From Acinetobacter guerrae (lineage in GTDB: Bacteria > Pseudomonadota > Gammaproteobacteria > Pseudomonadales > Moraxellaceae): a stretch of 64,000 bases of DNA. The stretch lies in assembly GCF_009372255.1 (NCBI RefSeq), contig NZ_LXGN01000023.1, positions 1 to 64,000 on the forward strand, given 5' to 3'. The notes under the pieces were generated by a model. The model did no database searches. It worked only from the letters and a program-made list of their open reading frames with translations, and was not told the origin of the DNA. Positions 34,518 to 46,870 of the stretch are shown here, piece after piece; within the stretch, counting starts at the first letter, position 1, and the number at the start of each line of letters is the position of its first letter. Both the position numbers and the translations under genes were made by a program.

Positions 34518-35296
34518 AAACGTCCTTCATTTCTTTTTAACTGTGCCAACACGGTATTCGGCTTTAAGTCATCTACACAGCAAATTGAATAATACGCATC
34601 TTGCTGGATTTTATATGTCATTAATATGTGAAATAAACGTTCACCCAATACCATATAACAACATTGATGACATAATAATGGCAAGGCTTTGAGTAATTTT
34701 AACCAATTGAGCCAACTTGCCTCACTACTGATCAAAACCCATACTTTCTCCTGCTCTGCCAAAATTTGGGCGCTGAGTATTGGTAAATTTTGAACCGCTT
34801 CCACAGGACAATGCCTGCTATATAACACAAAATTTAAAACCTCAACACCTTGTGCTTGCAAATGTTGCATCATAAATTGGCGTCCACCTTCACCCCGCCA
34901 AAATGCAATTCGATTTAAATCAGAACGATGTTCAAACAGCTCAAGCTGTAACATGCCCTCTGATGTTTCAACAGCAGGTACCTGAGCATTAAGTTGGTAT
35001 TGCGCAAGATAATCAGCGGTACTTTTCCCCACCGCAATCCATTGAATATGCTCAAGCTGCTGAAGCTCTATTCCAGAACGGTGCAAATAACGCAAACCAA
35101 TTTCTGCCGCAGTTGGACTGACCACCACAATCACTTGAGTCTGCGCAAGCTGCCGATAAAGTTTAACCAACTCATCTGAATAAGGGGATTCAACCAATTC
35201 CAGTAATGGATAGTCAATCACATCATAACCTTCAGATTTTAAACACTGATTTAACTTTTCAGCGCGAAGTTTAGGACGGGTATTCACAAATAACAT
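34514..35296 (-). CDS. hemD: Uroporphyrinogen-III synthase
   Basis: 260 aa; between hemC and hemX; FVNTRP...VVSPTAAEIGLRYL. Confidence 0.9.
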   Translation of the reverse strand: MLFVNTRPKLRAEKLNQCLKSEGYDVIDYPLLELVESPYSDELVKLYRQLAQTQVIVVVSPTAAEIGLRYLHRSGIELQQLEHIQWIAVGKSTADYLAQYQLNAQVPAVETSEGMLQLELFEHRSDLNRIAFWRGEGGRQFMMQHLQAQGVEVLNFVLYSRHCPVEAVQNLPILSAQILAEQEKVWVLISSEASWLNWLKLLKALPLLCHQCCYMVLGERLFHILMTYKIQQDAYYSICCVDDLKPNTVLAQLKRNEGRL

Positions 35297-35310
35297 GGCA
35301 ATACAATCAA

Positions 35311-36228
35311 TTAGTGCAATGCACTGAGTAACTCACCAGCGCCTTGTTGCAAAAGTTGCTGAGCCAGACGAACACCTAACTGCTCCGCATGTTCACTCCG
35401 ATCAGATTGCTGCGCACAAAGTAAAGTTTGACCATCAACACTTCCGACACGGCCTTCAATCGAAATTTGATTACCCTCTAAAGTCGCGTAACCTGCGATT
35501 GGTACTTGGCAGCCCCCTTCTAAATACGCATTAAAGGCACGTTCTGCTTGAACACAATACCAAGTTTTCTCATGTAATAAAGGCTGAATCAGATCCAAAA
35601 CAGTTTGATCGTCTGTACGACATTCTAGTCCTAAAGCACCCTGTCCTACCGCAGGTAAACTAATTTCAGCCGCAAGAGCATGGCGAATACGACTTTCTAA
35701 TCCTAAACGTTTAAGTCCAGCACTTGCCAGAATAATCGCATCGTATTGACCATCATCCAGTTTTGACAAACGAGTCCCCACGTTGCCACGTAAATCGATA
35801 ATGGTTAAATCGGGTCGTTGTTTTAAAATTTGACATTTACGACGTAAACTCGATGTACCTACTCGCGCACCTTGTGGTAAATCATCAAAACAGGCAAAGT
35901 GATTGGACACAAAAGCATCGAAAGGATCTTCGCGCTCACAAATCACAGGCAAGCACAAACCTTCAGGCAAATGCATCGGCACATCTTTCATTGAATGTAC
36001 CGCCAAATCAGCACGACCATCCAGTAAAGCAGCTTCTAATTCTTTTACAAATAAACCCTTACCACCAATTTTTGCTAATGGTGTATCCAAGATTTTATCG
36101 CCCTGCGTCACAAATTTGACCAGTTCTACCTTTAAGTCAGGATAAAGTTCCTGTAATCGAGCACGAATATATTCTGCCTGCCAAAGTGCAAGCGGGCTTT
36201 GTCGAGTCGCAATTTTCAAGGTTTGCAT
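35311..36228 (-). CDS. hemC: Porphobilinogen deaminase (start likely [11 protein letters not shown])
   Basis: [44 protein letters not shown]. Confidence 0.97.
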   Translation of the reverse strand: MQTLKIATRQSPLALWQAEYIRARLQELYPDLKVELVKFVTQGDKILDTPLAKIGGKGLFVKELEAALLDGRADLAVHSMKDVPMHLPEGLCLPVICEREDPFDAFVSNHFACFDDLPQGARVGTSSLRRKCQILKQRPDLTIIDLRGNVGTRLSKLDDGQYDAIILASAGLKRLGLESRIRHALAAEISLPAVGQGALGLECRTDDQTVLDLIQPLLHEKTWYCVQAERAFNAYLEGGCQVPIAGYATLEGNQISIEGRVGSVDGQTLLCAQQSDRSEHAEQLGVRLAQQLLQQGAGELLSALH

Positions 36229-36335
36229 AAATCTTGGATCAGTTAAAAACAAACTCTAAACTTAACTCGATCTCTTAAAATTGCAAGTAAAATCTAAGTT
36301 AAACAAATCTACAACCACTTAAAGTTGTGGTCTTT

Positions 36336-37076
36336 TTAGAGTTTTTGCATGCGTTCGCGTAATTGGGGTAAATGGCGACGACTGACGGAAAGACGCTCGC
36401 TCACCTCACGACAACGCACTTGATATTGACCTGAAGTGACCAATTCAAGACCTTCAAGATAATCAATTGAAACCAGTGCATTACGATGAATACGAATAAA
36501 GCGTTCGGAAAATTCCTGTTCGAGTTCTTTTAAAGTTTCATCAATCAGGACACTGCCATTTTTATGACGTACCGTGACATATTTTTGATCTGCCAGAAAA
36601 TAATAAATATTTTCAATCGGAATCAGCTCTACACCACGATAGGTTTTGGCTGTAATTTGATGTCGTTGAATTTTCACGTCGTCCATATCTTCTTTTTGTT
36701 TTATCGTACTCAGCTGAGCTTGAGTTAATTTAGTTAAATGATCTAAAACTTGTTGTAAATCTTGTTGAGAAATGGGTTTCAGCAAATAGCCTTTGGCTTG
36801 GGATTTAAACGCTTCAAGCGCATGATCGTCATAAGCTGTACAAAAGACAATCGCAGGCATTGGATCAAAATGACTAATCTGCTCTGCACAAAATAAGCCA
36901 TTCATACCTGGCATTTGAATATCTAGCAAAACCACATCTGGTTCGTATTGTTCAACCAGATCTAAAGCATCCTGACCATTGGTTACACTTGCAACGACTT
37001 GATGTCCCAATTGAGTAACCAAGCGTGACAATCGCTCAACTGCCAGAGGTTCATCATCGCAGATTAAGATCCTCAT
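36336..37076 (-). CDS. algR: LytTR-family response regulator (AlgR)
   Basis: 246 aa; receiver domain DVVLLDIQMPGMNGL, LytTR C-terminal domain FIRIHRNALVSIDYL. Confidence 0.92.
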   Translation of the reverse strand: MRILICDDEPLAVERLSRLVTQLGHQVVASVTNGQDALDLVEQYEPDVVLLDIQMPGMNGLFCAEQISHFDPMPAIVFCTAYDDHALEAFKSQAKGYLLKPISQQDLQQVLDHLTKLTQAQLSTIKQKEDMDDVKIQRHQITAKTYRGVELIPIENIYYFLADQKYVTVRHKNGSVLIDETLKELEQEFSERFIRIHRNALVSIDYLEGLELVTSGQYQVRCREVSERLSVSRRHLPQLRERMQKL

Positions 37077-37112
37077 TTCCCCTCCTTGTCGTGTTAACTG
37101 GTTTGATTCGTT

Positions 37113-38318
37113 TTAATCGGTTAACCCTGACTTATTATTGTTTGCCTGATATTGGTAATTCACCACTGTGGTATATAACCCACGCGCGCTATAGGTTTGA
37201 AACTTGACCGTATTTCCATAATACGCTCGAAGACGCTGTTTCACATTGTCTATAGCAATACCATGTCCTTCTCTGGTTTTTATTGTATCGTGACTATAGG
37301 GATTGGTAATGACTATACTGACTTGATTTTGCAATATTTCAACCAATACACCAATTTGACATTCCCCACCAATATTCTCAACTCCATGAAAAATACTATT
37401 TTCGAGTAAAGGCTGCAAGGTCAACAACGGAATTTGTATCATTTTAAGTTGTTGAACAGTATACGGAATTTTCCACTCTACATGAAATCGATCACCTAAT
37501 CGAATTTGTTCGATAAATAAATATTGTCGACAAAGTTCAATTTCATCATTCAGACTAACCAACTTAAGTTGCTGGAAACTGGCACGAAATAATTTGGACA
37601 AACTAATGAGCATGGTTTCGGCTTTATCTGGATCTATGCTAATTAAACTGACCACACTATTTAAGCTATTAAATAAAAAATGCGGATGGATACGCGCTTG
37701 CATCGCTTGTATTCGAGCATTAAGTTCACTGTATTGCTGCTTTAACCATTGATCACGCACATACATGTAACGTAAACAAAATGCTCCCAACAAAATGCCA
37801 TAACTTAAATGCATCTCCACACCCGCAAATAAAAGGTCGTGATTAAAGTGATGCAAACTGAAATAACTGCCCCAATGTTGCAGCACGTTAGCAATACAAG
37901 TGGTTGAAACCACAATAATTTGCAGAAGAATAAAACCAATTACTAAAGCAGTAACTTGATTGATTCGATTAAAAAAAACTTGAAAACGATCCAGTATCGC
38001 TGAAAAAGACAGTACTACCCAATTAATAAAAAATACGTACTGCAGTAACCGTAAGCCTTGTAATGCTTGCCACGAACCCGCCTCAGTCAATGCTAGCACC
38101 ATTGCCAGTACATTACTGGCGACCATCAACTCTAACAAATGTTGCCATTGACCAATTTTGCTAAAAAAATAGGAGTTGCTTGATGGCAGACTTGGTCGAG
38201 CTAAATCGTTTGGATTCTGGGCATCGGCAAGCCTTGAGGAATTTGTTATACTCTTTTTTATTTTTCGCTTTTTTTTATCGAGCCGACATGACCACATCTT
38301 CGAATCCCCCTCACTCAT
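37113..38318 (-). CDS. algZ: LytS/AlgZ-type sensor histidine kinase (start uncertain)
   Basis: His_kinase motif [19 protein letters not shown]; upstream of algR; ORF 5' end overlaps argH head-to-head. Confidence 0.88.
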   Translation of the reverse strand: MSEGDSKMWSCRLDKKKRKIKKSITNSSRLADAQNPNDLARPSLPSSNSYFFSKIGQWQHLLELMVASNVLAMVLALTEAGSWQALQGLRLLQYVFFINWVVLSFSAILDRFQVFFNRINQVTALVIGFILLQIIVVSTTCIANVLQHWGSYFSLHHFNHDLLFAGVEMHLSYGILLGAFCLRYMYVRDQWLKQQYSELNARIQAMQARIHPHFLFNSLNSVVSLISIDPDKAETMLISLSKLFRASFQQLKLVSLNDEIELCRQYLFIEQIRLGDRFHVEWKIPYTVQQLKMIQIPLLTLQPLLENSIFHGVENIGGECQIGVLVEILQNQVSIVITNPYSHDTIKTREGHGIAIDNVKQRLRAYYGNTVKFQTYSARGLYTTVVNYQYQANNNKSGLTD

Positions 38319-39721
38319 CTGCCCAGAACCAGACCTCTGGTATGTGGGGCGGTCGCTTTAGTGAAGCGACAGATGCTTTTGTTGCTGAATTTACCGCATC
38401 TGTACAATTTGACCAACGTTTTTATAAGCAGGATATTGCGGGTTCAATTGCACATGCCACTATGTTAGCAAAAGTGGGTGTACTCACCGATGCCGAACGT
38501 GATGATATTATTCAGGGCTTAACTTCAATCAAATCTGAAATTGAAGCAGGTCAGTTTGAGTGGCGTATCGACTTAGAAGATGTACACATGAATATTGAGT
38601 CGCGTCTGACTCAACGTATTGGGATTACAGGTAAAAAACTCCATACAGGTCGTAGTCGCAACGATCAAGTCGCAACAGATATTCGTTTATATCTGCGTGA
38701 TGAAATTGACGATATTCTATCAATTTTGCAGCGCTTACAAAAAGGCCTACTCGGCTTGGCAGCAACAAACACTCAGACCATAATGCCAGGTTTCACCCAT
38801 TTACAAACGGCGCAGCCTGTGACTTTTGGTCATCATTTGTTGGCATGGTTTGAAATGCTGATCCGTGATACTGAGCGCTTGCAGGATTGCCGTAAACGTG
38901 TCAATCGCATGCCACTAGGTTCTGCGGCATTGGCGGGAACCACTTACCCGATTGATCGTGCTTATACTGCTGAACTTTTAGGTTTCGAAGCTGTTGCTGA
39001 AAACTCACTTGATGCAGTTTCTGATCGTGATTTTGCGATTGAATTTAACGCTGCGGCAGCGTTAATTATGATGCACTTATCGCGTATGTCTGAAGAATTA
39101 ATTTTATGGACTTCTGCTCAATTTAAATTTGTGAACATTCCAGATCGCTTCTGTACGGGCTCATCAATTATGCCGCAGAAAAAAAACCCAGATGTACCTG
39201 AATTGATTCGTGGTAAATCAGGTCGTGTTTTTGGTGACTTAATCAGTCTTTTGACCCTAATGAAAGGTCAACCATTGGCCTATAACAAAGATAATCAGGA
39301 AGATAAAGAACCTCTTTTTGATGCAATTGACACAGTCCGTGGTTCATTGATGGCTTTTGCAGACATGATTCCTGCACTGGTTCCAAATATCGAAATTATG
39401 CGTGAAGCTGCATTGCGTGGTTTTTCAACTGCCACTGATCTTGCAGATTATCTGGTAAAAAAAGGCGTGGCTTTCCGTGATGCCCATGAAATTGTGGGTA
39501 AAGCGGTGGCGTTAGGCGTACAGGAAGATAAAGACTTATCTGAACTGAGCCTTGAGCAACTTCAGCAATTCTCAGATTTAATTAGTGCCGATGTATTTGA
39601 TAAAGCATTAACGCTAGAAGCATCTGTGAATGCACGTGACCATATTGGCGGAACTTCTCCAAAACAGGTGACTGCTGCGATTGCACGTGCCGAAAAACGT
39701 CTTGAACAACTTTACGCTTAA
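38288..39721 (+). CDS. argH: Argininosuccinate lyase (start likely MTTSSNPP)
   Basis: [26 protein letters not shown] signature. Confidence 0.97.
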   Translation: MTTSSNPPHSSAQNQTSGMWGGRFSEATDAFVAEFTASVQFDQRFYKQDIAGSIAHATMLAKVGVLTDAERDDIIQGLTSIKSEIEAGQFEWRIDLEDVHMNIESRLTQRIGITGKKLHTGRSRNDQVATDIRLYLRDEIDDILSILQRLQKGLLGLAATNTQTIMPGFTHLQTAQPVTFGHHLLAWFEMLIRDTERLQDCRKRVNRMPLGSAALAGTTYPIDRAYTAELLGFEAVAENSLDAVSDRDFAIEFNAAAALIMMHLSRMSEELILWTSAQFKFVNIPDRFCTGSSIMPQKKNPDVPELIRGKSGRVFGDLISLLTLMKGQPLAYNKDNQEDKEPLFDAIDTVRGSLMAFADMIPALVPNIEIMREAALRGFSTATDLADYLVKKGVAFRDAHEIVGKAVALGVQEDKDLSELSLEQLQQFSDLISADVFDKALTLEASVNARDHIGGTSPKQVTAAIARAEKRLEQLYA

Positions 39722-39730
39722 GGAAATCTC

Positions 39731-40006
39731 ATGAGCCGCCAAGTATTTTGTATTAAATATCAAAAAGAAATGGAAGGTCTGGATTTTCCACCTTTTCCTG
39801 GAGCCAAAGGTCAGGAGTTGTTTGAGCATGTTTCCAAGCAAGCCTGGCAAGAATGGTTGCAACACCAAACCACCTTGATTAATGAAAAACGCTTAAATGT
39901 GTTTGAGCCAGAAGCCAAAAAGTTTCTAGAACAACAGCGTGAAAAGTTTTTCAACAATGATGAAAGCGTAGAAAAAGCCGAAGGTTGGAAGCCTGAAGAA
40001 AATTAA
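39731..40006 (+). CDS. yggX: Probable Fe(2+)-trafficking protein YggX
   Basis: 91 aa; [56 protein letters not shown]. Confidence 0.96.
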   Translation: MSRQVFCIKYQKEMEGLDFPPFPGAKGQELFEHVSKQAWQEWLQHQTTLINEKRLNVFEPEAKKFLEQQREKFFNNDESVEKAEGWKPEEN

Positions 40007-40264
40007 AGCATCGCTTTAATTTTCTGTAAGACAAGGACGAAGTCCGCGTAGGCAAGCATAGGGGAAGTAAACCCTTGCGCAAGACGAAGGGCTATGCCTG
40101 TAGGGAGAAAATTAAAGCATCGCTTTAATTTTCTGCAAGACAAGGATGAAGTCCGCGTAGGCAAGCATATGGGAAGTGAACCCTTGCGCAAGACAAAGAG
40201 CTATGCTCGTAGGGAGAAATATTAAAGCATTGCTTTAGTTTTTTTCAATGCAAGGATGAAGTCC
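39998..40264. repeat. ~109-bp tandem repeat, two full units plus a truncated third
   Basis: Units starting gaaaattaaagcatcgctttaattttctg at 39998 and 40107; third degenerate copy from ~40216 ends after caaggatgaagtcc. Confidence 0.9.
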
Positions 40265-40310
40265 AAGAAATGTATAAAGTAGTCCACGTGGACTACTTTA
40301 TACATTTCTT
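40265..40310. repeat. Perfect 46-bp palindrome (23-bp arms, no spacer)
   Basis: aagaaatgtataaagtagtccac|gtggactactttatacatttctt, checked base by base. Confidence 0.95.
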
Positions 40311-40386
40311 ACATAGCGACATATAACATTACATAGCCTCACAAGACTCTGCATGATTCTTTCAATTTTTCTTAATATACTTATTC

Positions 40387-40473
40387 CATAGCAAGGCAAT
40401 AAGCATAACCCCAATGCAGCCTTACGATGTTTTCTTCCCAGATTTCTCCCCCCAAGAAATCTGGGATTTTTTT
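40387..40473 (+). ncRNA. Candidate small RNA ending in a strong intrinsic terminator
   Basis: Strong terminator with no upstream ORF; -10-like TATACT at 40376-40381; -35 weak; 5' end inferred. Confidence 0.4.
40436..40473 (+). terminator. Strong intrinsic terminator
   Basis: tcccagatttct-ccccccA-agaaatctggga, 12-bp perfect stem, 7-nt loop, T7 tract. Confidence 0.85.
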
Positions 40474-40637
40474 GTGTGCTTTTTCTTACACAGTCTATCT
40501 ATTTTCATCCCTAGCGCCATTTGCATCATTTCACTATTCTAAATTATCGTTAGCAGGAAGCAGACGAATTATAAAAATATTTGCTGTGAAGCATCACCGA
40601 TGAGGATGTCGGAAATTATCTTGGCACACGACTCAAT

Positions 40638-40671
40638 AAAAAAGACCTTGAATTATTTCAAGGTCTTTTTT
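40638..40671. terminator. Bidirectional intrinsic terminator downstream of phoU
   Basis: aaaaaagaccttgaa-ttat-ttcaaggtctttttt. Confidence 0.75.
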
Positions 40672-40693
40672 TAGGTAAAATCTTTAGAATATT

Positions 40694-41416
40694 TTATCCA
40701 CGATGAACTTTTTCTTCAATTTCTTCAATTCGGGTATGACGTACATCCAGACCTTTCGCAATATAAATCACTTGTTCAGCAATATTACGGGCATGATCAC
40801 CAATACGCTCTAATGAACGTAATACCCACATTACATTAATCACACGGGAAATATGACGCGGATCTTCGATCATATAAGTCATCAAAGTCCGTGTTGCAGA
40901 CTGGTATTCACGATCAATATCTGCATCTGCAAGCAATACTTGTAACGCCTGCTCTGCATCCAAACGTGCAAAAGCATCCAGCGCATCATGAATCATCACC
41001 CGAACCTGATTACCAATATGACGTGTTTCCATATAACCACGCGGTGATCCACCCTCTTCACACAGATTTTGAGCAATTCGGGCAATTTTAGCAGCTTCAT
41101 CCCCAATACGTTCTAAATCTGTATTGGCTTTACTCATGGCAATCACCATACGCAAATCAATCGCAGCAGGATGTCGGCGCGCTAAAATTAAAGTTAAACC
41201 CTCATCAATATCACGCTCATATTGATTCACGGTATTATCTTTAAACTGAACATCGAGTGCCATGTTGACATCGGTATCCAATAAGGCATGAATTGCATTG
41301 GCAACTTGCTGTTCTACCAAGCCACCCATGGTCATAAATTTAGTGTTTACATCTTGCAAATCTTCATTGAATTGGGAAGAAATATGATGACTTAACACAG
41401 GATTACTTGGACTCAA
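40694..41416 (-). CDS. phoU: Phosphate transport/signalling regulator PhoU (start likely TTG)
   Basis: LSHHISSQFNEDLQDVNTKFMTMGGLVEQQV, IGDEAAKIAR, IGDHARNIAE; TTG at 41416 is preceded by GGGAGG. Confidence 0.93.
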   Translation of the reverse strand: MSPSNPVLSHHISSQFNEDLQDVNTKFMTMGGLVEQQVANAIHALLDTDVNMALDVQFKDNTVNQYERDIDEGLTLILARRHPAAIDLRMVIAMSKANTDLERIGDEAAKIARIAQNLCEEGGSPRGYMETRHIGNQVRVMIHDALDAFARLDAEQALQVLLADADIDREYQSATRTLMTYMIEDPRHISRVINVMWVLRSLERIGDHARNIAEQVIYIAKGLDVRHTRIEEIEEKVHRG

Positions 41417-41514
41417 GGGAGCCTCCCATACGACAGGGTAAACGAACAAGGATAGATTGTGATTAAAACATATCCATCATGAAAGTTTTATGACAAAAAC
41501 TCATTTCCAGCATT

Positions 41515-42885
41515 TTAATTTGGCTTATAAACCAGCCAACGATTTAGCTCCATCAAATCACTTTCATTTAACTGACCAACCGATGCCTTTAATTTTAATA
41601 CATTCAAGATATAGTCATATTGAGCATTTAAATAATCCTGTCTGGCATTGAAGGCATTGCGCTGTGCTAACAGCACGTCCACCATTGTTTTTAAACCTTC
41701 ATTATAACTAGCTCTAGACGAACGGGAGACCAAATCGGCCGATGTCATTGCTGCTTTTCGTGCTTGTAACTTGGCCTGATCGGTTTGTACCTGCATAAAA
41801 GATTGTTTGACCTCAACAGAGGCATTGCGTTTGGCTGAATCTAACTGAAATTGCGCTTTGTTCAGTTCCATCTGTGCTTTTCTAATAGAACTTCGAGTGC
41901 GTCCACCATTAAAGATATTCCAGTTCATCTCCACCCCAATCTGGTCAAACTTGCCATCATTGGAAATCAGGGTTTCAGGCGTTTGTTTGGTATAACCATA
42001 ACTGGCAACCGCATCGATCTGTGGATAAATGGCCGCTTTTTCCACACGCCGAGCATCATCAGCATATTGTTGTTGTAACTGGGCTTGCTGGATGGATAAG
42101 TTTTGTGTCTGTGCCAAATTTAGCCATGCATCAAGCTGTTCTGGATAGGGTTTTTGAAATTGAAAATCATCTGGTAATACGGCGAGCTTTTCATTTTGAT
42201 ATTGACCAATAAATTGGCTAAGTTTTTCCTGCGCCACCATCAATTGAACCTGCCCACCAATCCGATTGGCTCGGGCATTCTGATATTGTGCATCGGCTTC
42301 ACTCACATCACTTCGTGCTACCAAACCCTCTTTGAGTTTGGCATTCATCATATTGAGTTGTTCAAGTAGTGCTTTTTCTTCCTGTAGATAAGCAGCGGTT
42401 AACGACTGTTGGCGTAATACATCAAAATAAGCCTGTGCAACGTTCAATACATGTTCTTGTTTTTGTAATTTTAAGGTGATTTCACTTAATAAAACCGATG
42501 TTTTTACCTGCTTATAACCTTCCCAAGCATCAACACGAAATAGAGGTTGACGTGCATTTAAGGCAATTTGTTTTTGGGTTGAAGTGTTGCTAATGAGTGC
42601 ATTGGAAAACTCTTCCGAACCCTCTATTCCTCCTAAATCGCCAAAATCACCACGTTTGGTGGTTTGGTGATTACGAGTGATATTTCCTGTGACCGTCACA
42701 GTTGGAAGTAAATTGCCTGTCGCTAGCCCCAGATTTAGTTTATCTGCTTCAAATTGATAAATATTCGCCTGCCATGCAGGATCATTTTTCTTGGCACGAT
42801 CATAAGCTTCCACTAAATCAAGAGCAAAGCTCGAAATGGAAACACCACATAAACTGGTCATGAGCAGTATTTTTTTTATGGTCAT
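41515..42885 (-). CDS. tolC: TolC-family outer-membrane channel
   Basis: 456 aa; signal peptide, DLVEAYDRAKKNDPAWQA, OEP-family coiled coils. Confidence 0.9.
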   Translation of the reverse strand: MTIKKILLMTSLCGVSISSFALDLVEAYDRAKKNDPAWQANIYQFEADKLNLGLATGNLLPTVTVTGNITRNHQTTKRGDFGDLGGIEGSEEFSNALISNTSTQKQIALNARQPLFRVDAWEGYKQVKTSVLLSEITLKLQKQEHVLNVAQAYFDVLRQQSLTAAYLQEEKALLEQLNMMNAKLKEGLVARSDVSEADAQYQNARANRIGGQVQLMVAQEKLSQFIGQYQNEKLAVLPDDFQFQKPYPEQLDAWLNLAQTQNLSIQQAQLQQQYADDARRVEKAAIYPQIDAVASYGYTKQTPETLISNDGKFDQIGVEMNWNIFNGGRTRSSIRKAQMELNKAQFQLDSAKRNASVEVKQSFMQVQTDQAKLQARKAAMTSADLVSRSSRASYNEGLKTMVDVLLAQRNAFNARQDYLNAQYDYILNVLKLKASVGQLNESDLMELNRWLVYKPN

Positions 42886-42996
42886 GAAACTTGTATCAAT
42901 CCTGAAAAGTTGCCCACTAAGACTAAGAAAAATGAATTAAAAATACAATCAGAAGGATGTGGGGAATTGTAGTAAATCCATGTTAATATTTAGCCA

Positions 42997-43120
42997 CGCT
43001 TGACGGAGCGCGAGTAATCACTCGCTGAGATTGGGTAAATCTATTGTTTTTTCTAGAATAGATTTGATCCCAAGTACCGTTGAACCTGATCAGGTTAAAA
43101 CCTGCGTAGGAATCAAGCCA
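42997..43120 (+). promoter_or_regulatory. TPP riboswitch (THI element) upstream of thiC
   Basis: Conserved CTGAGAttggg ... accgttgaacctgatcaggttaaaacctgcgtaggaatcaagcc; extended P3 helix aaatctatt/aatagattt. Confidence 0.95.
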
Positions 43121-43193
43121 TCTAAAAAACGATGTTGTTCAATTTATCTATTATTCTATAAAGATAAGTGTATTTGGTTTTTTGGTTGCTTGA

Positions 43194-45140
<1,947 letters not shown>

Positions 45141-45216
45141 AAGCCCAAAAAAGCTTTTGCCTTTAATTTGATCTCGGTTAGGATGAAATTATTATATTTC
45201 ATCCTAATTTTGACAC

Positions 45217-45843
45217 ATGGATATAGTTGAACACGCTACTTTTTCTCACAATGATGTGAAGATTCATTCACGTGAATATGTGTTTCGTGGATTTGTGAAA
45301 ATTGAAAAAATCAGCCTGCAACATCGTATGTTTAATCAGAACAATTATATTCAAGAAATTCAAAGAGAATTGATCCAGCGCAAGACAGCCGCAGGGGTTC
45401 TGCTTTATAATGATGCACAACAAAAATTTGCCTTGATTGAACAGTTTCGGGTAGGTGCAGTGGATGATCCAGATTCTCCATGGCAGCTTGAAATTATTGC
45501 GGGTGTTTTAGATGGTGAGGAATCACCTGAAACCTGCATTCGCCGTGAGAGTCTAGAAGAATCAGGCTGTCAGATCGATAAGCTTGAGCATTTATTTAGC
45601 TTTTATCCATCGGCTGGTGCATGTTCTGAAGTTTTTCATCTTTATGCCGCACAAACAGATTTGCCAGAACATGGTGGAGTACATGGAGTTGCAGATGAAG
45701 GAGAAAATATTCAATTGCATATTTTTGATTATACTCAGCTAGAGCCGCTTTTTAGGTATGGACGCTTAAAAAATGCGCCTGTGATCATGGCACTGCAATG
45801 GCTACATCAAAAAATTAAAATGACAAAAACCGCCGAGGGGTAA
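45217..45843 (+). CDS. nudF: ADP-ribose pyrophosphatase (Nudix)
   Basis: 208 aa; AGVLDGEESPETCIRRESLEESG Nudix box. Confidence 0.92.
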   Translation: MDIVEHATFSHNDVKIHSREYVFRGFVKIEKISLQHRMFNQNNYIQEIQRELIQRKTAAGVLLYNDAQQKFALIEQFRVGAVDDPDSPWQLEIIAGVLDGEESPETCIRRESLEESGCQIDKLEHLFSFYPSAGACSEVFHLYAAQTDLPEHGGVHGVADEGENIQLHIFDYTQLEPLFRYGRLKNAPVIMALQWLHQKIKMTKTAEG

Positions 45844-45846
45844 TCC

Positions 45847-46659
45847 GTGAGTTTTCAGGTTGTGCCATCTTCAACTCAAGAATATGTCCTGATTCAAATC
45901 ACGGACACACATTTGCTCGAACAACCTGAGCAGGAGTTTGTTGGCATGAATCCTGAGCAAAGCTTCCATCAGGTTATGGCTCATATCCAAAAACACTATC
46001 CCCATGTCGATGCGATTATTCATACTGGCGATTTAGCACAAGCACCCAAGCCAAAAACCTATCAGCGCTATCTACAATTTATGCAGCAATTCGGGATCCC
46101 GTTTTTCCATACACCGGGAAATCATGACGATGAAAAATACTTTCCCTTTCATGGAGAGCATCCCCAGCAACCTATCCTGATTGAATTAGGCAACTGGCGT
46201 ATTATTTTACTCAATAGCGCAGTCAGCAATCGAGTCGATGGATTTATCTCGACACAACAACTTGAACAATTGACTAATTTACTTGAACAACATCAGGCTT
46301 ATCCTACTATTTTAGCCTGTCATCATCATCCTTTTGAGATGCATTCCAAATGGATCGATCAACACAAACTTAAAAACAGCCAAGCCATTTTTGACCTACT
46401 GGAACGCTTTAAACAAGTGAAAGCGATTCTGTATGGACATGTTCATCAAAATTCTAGTAATTTCTGGCAGCATATTGAATGTCTATCTAGTCCATCGACC
46501 AGTGTACAATTTAAACCATGTAGTGACCAATTCGCGCTTGATGTGCTGACTCCTGGTTATCGTGTGCTCAAACTTAAAATAAATGGCGAGTTTGAAACTC
46601 AGGTGCAACGTTTAGAACAAATTAATTACAGCATAAACACTGAAATATCAGGCTACTAA
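45847..46659 (+). CDS. cpdA: 3',5'-cyclic-AMP phosphodiesterase
   Basis: 270 aa; ITDTHLL, HTGDLA, TPGNHDD, CHHHP, YGHVHQ metallophosphoesterase motifs; linked to nudF. Confidence 0.92.
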   Translation: MSFQVVPSSTQEYVLIQITDTHLLEQPEQEFVGMNPEQSFHQVMAHIQKHYPHVDAIIHTGDLAQAPKPKTYQRYLQFMQQFGIPFFHTPGNHDDEKYFPFHGEHPQQPILIELGNWRIILLNSAVSNRVDGFISTQQLEQLTNLLEQHQAYPTILACHHHPFEMHSKWIDQHKLKNSQAIFDLLERFKQVKAILYGHVHQNSSNFWQHIECLSSPSTSVQFKPCSDQFALDVLTPGYRVLKLKINGEFETQVQRLEQINYSINTEISGY

Positions 46660-46870
46660 GTTTCTATTTGATCAGTTTTATTTTAAGTTAAGCATTCTGT
46701 AGAAAATCTTTGCAACGAAAACCCGTCACAGATGACTATCATCTTGCAAAAAAAATCTATATGATGACGACCCCGATCGAAAATACGTCGACGGGATGGA
46801 ATAAAAAACACTTGCATACCACCATATTTTTTGCGTATAGATAGTACGTGTATGATGAGGAATGCCCTAT

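Noticed and set aside
40003-40191. 62-aa minus-strand ORF across the yggX-downstream repeats
   Set aside because: Derives from tandem repeat sequence; composition not protein-like and no recognisable domain.
39998-40264. Possible CRISPR-like array
   Set aside because: Units are ~109 bp and directly abutting with no variable spacers; no cas genes nearby.
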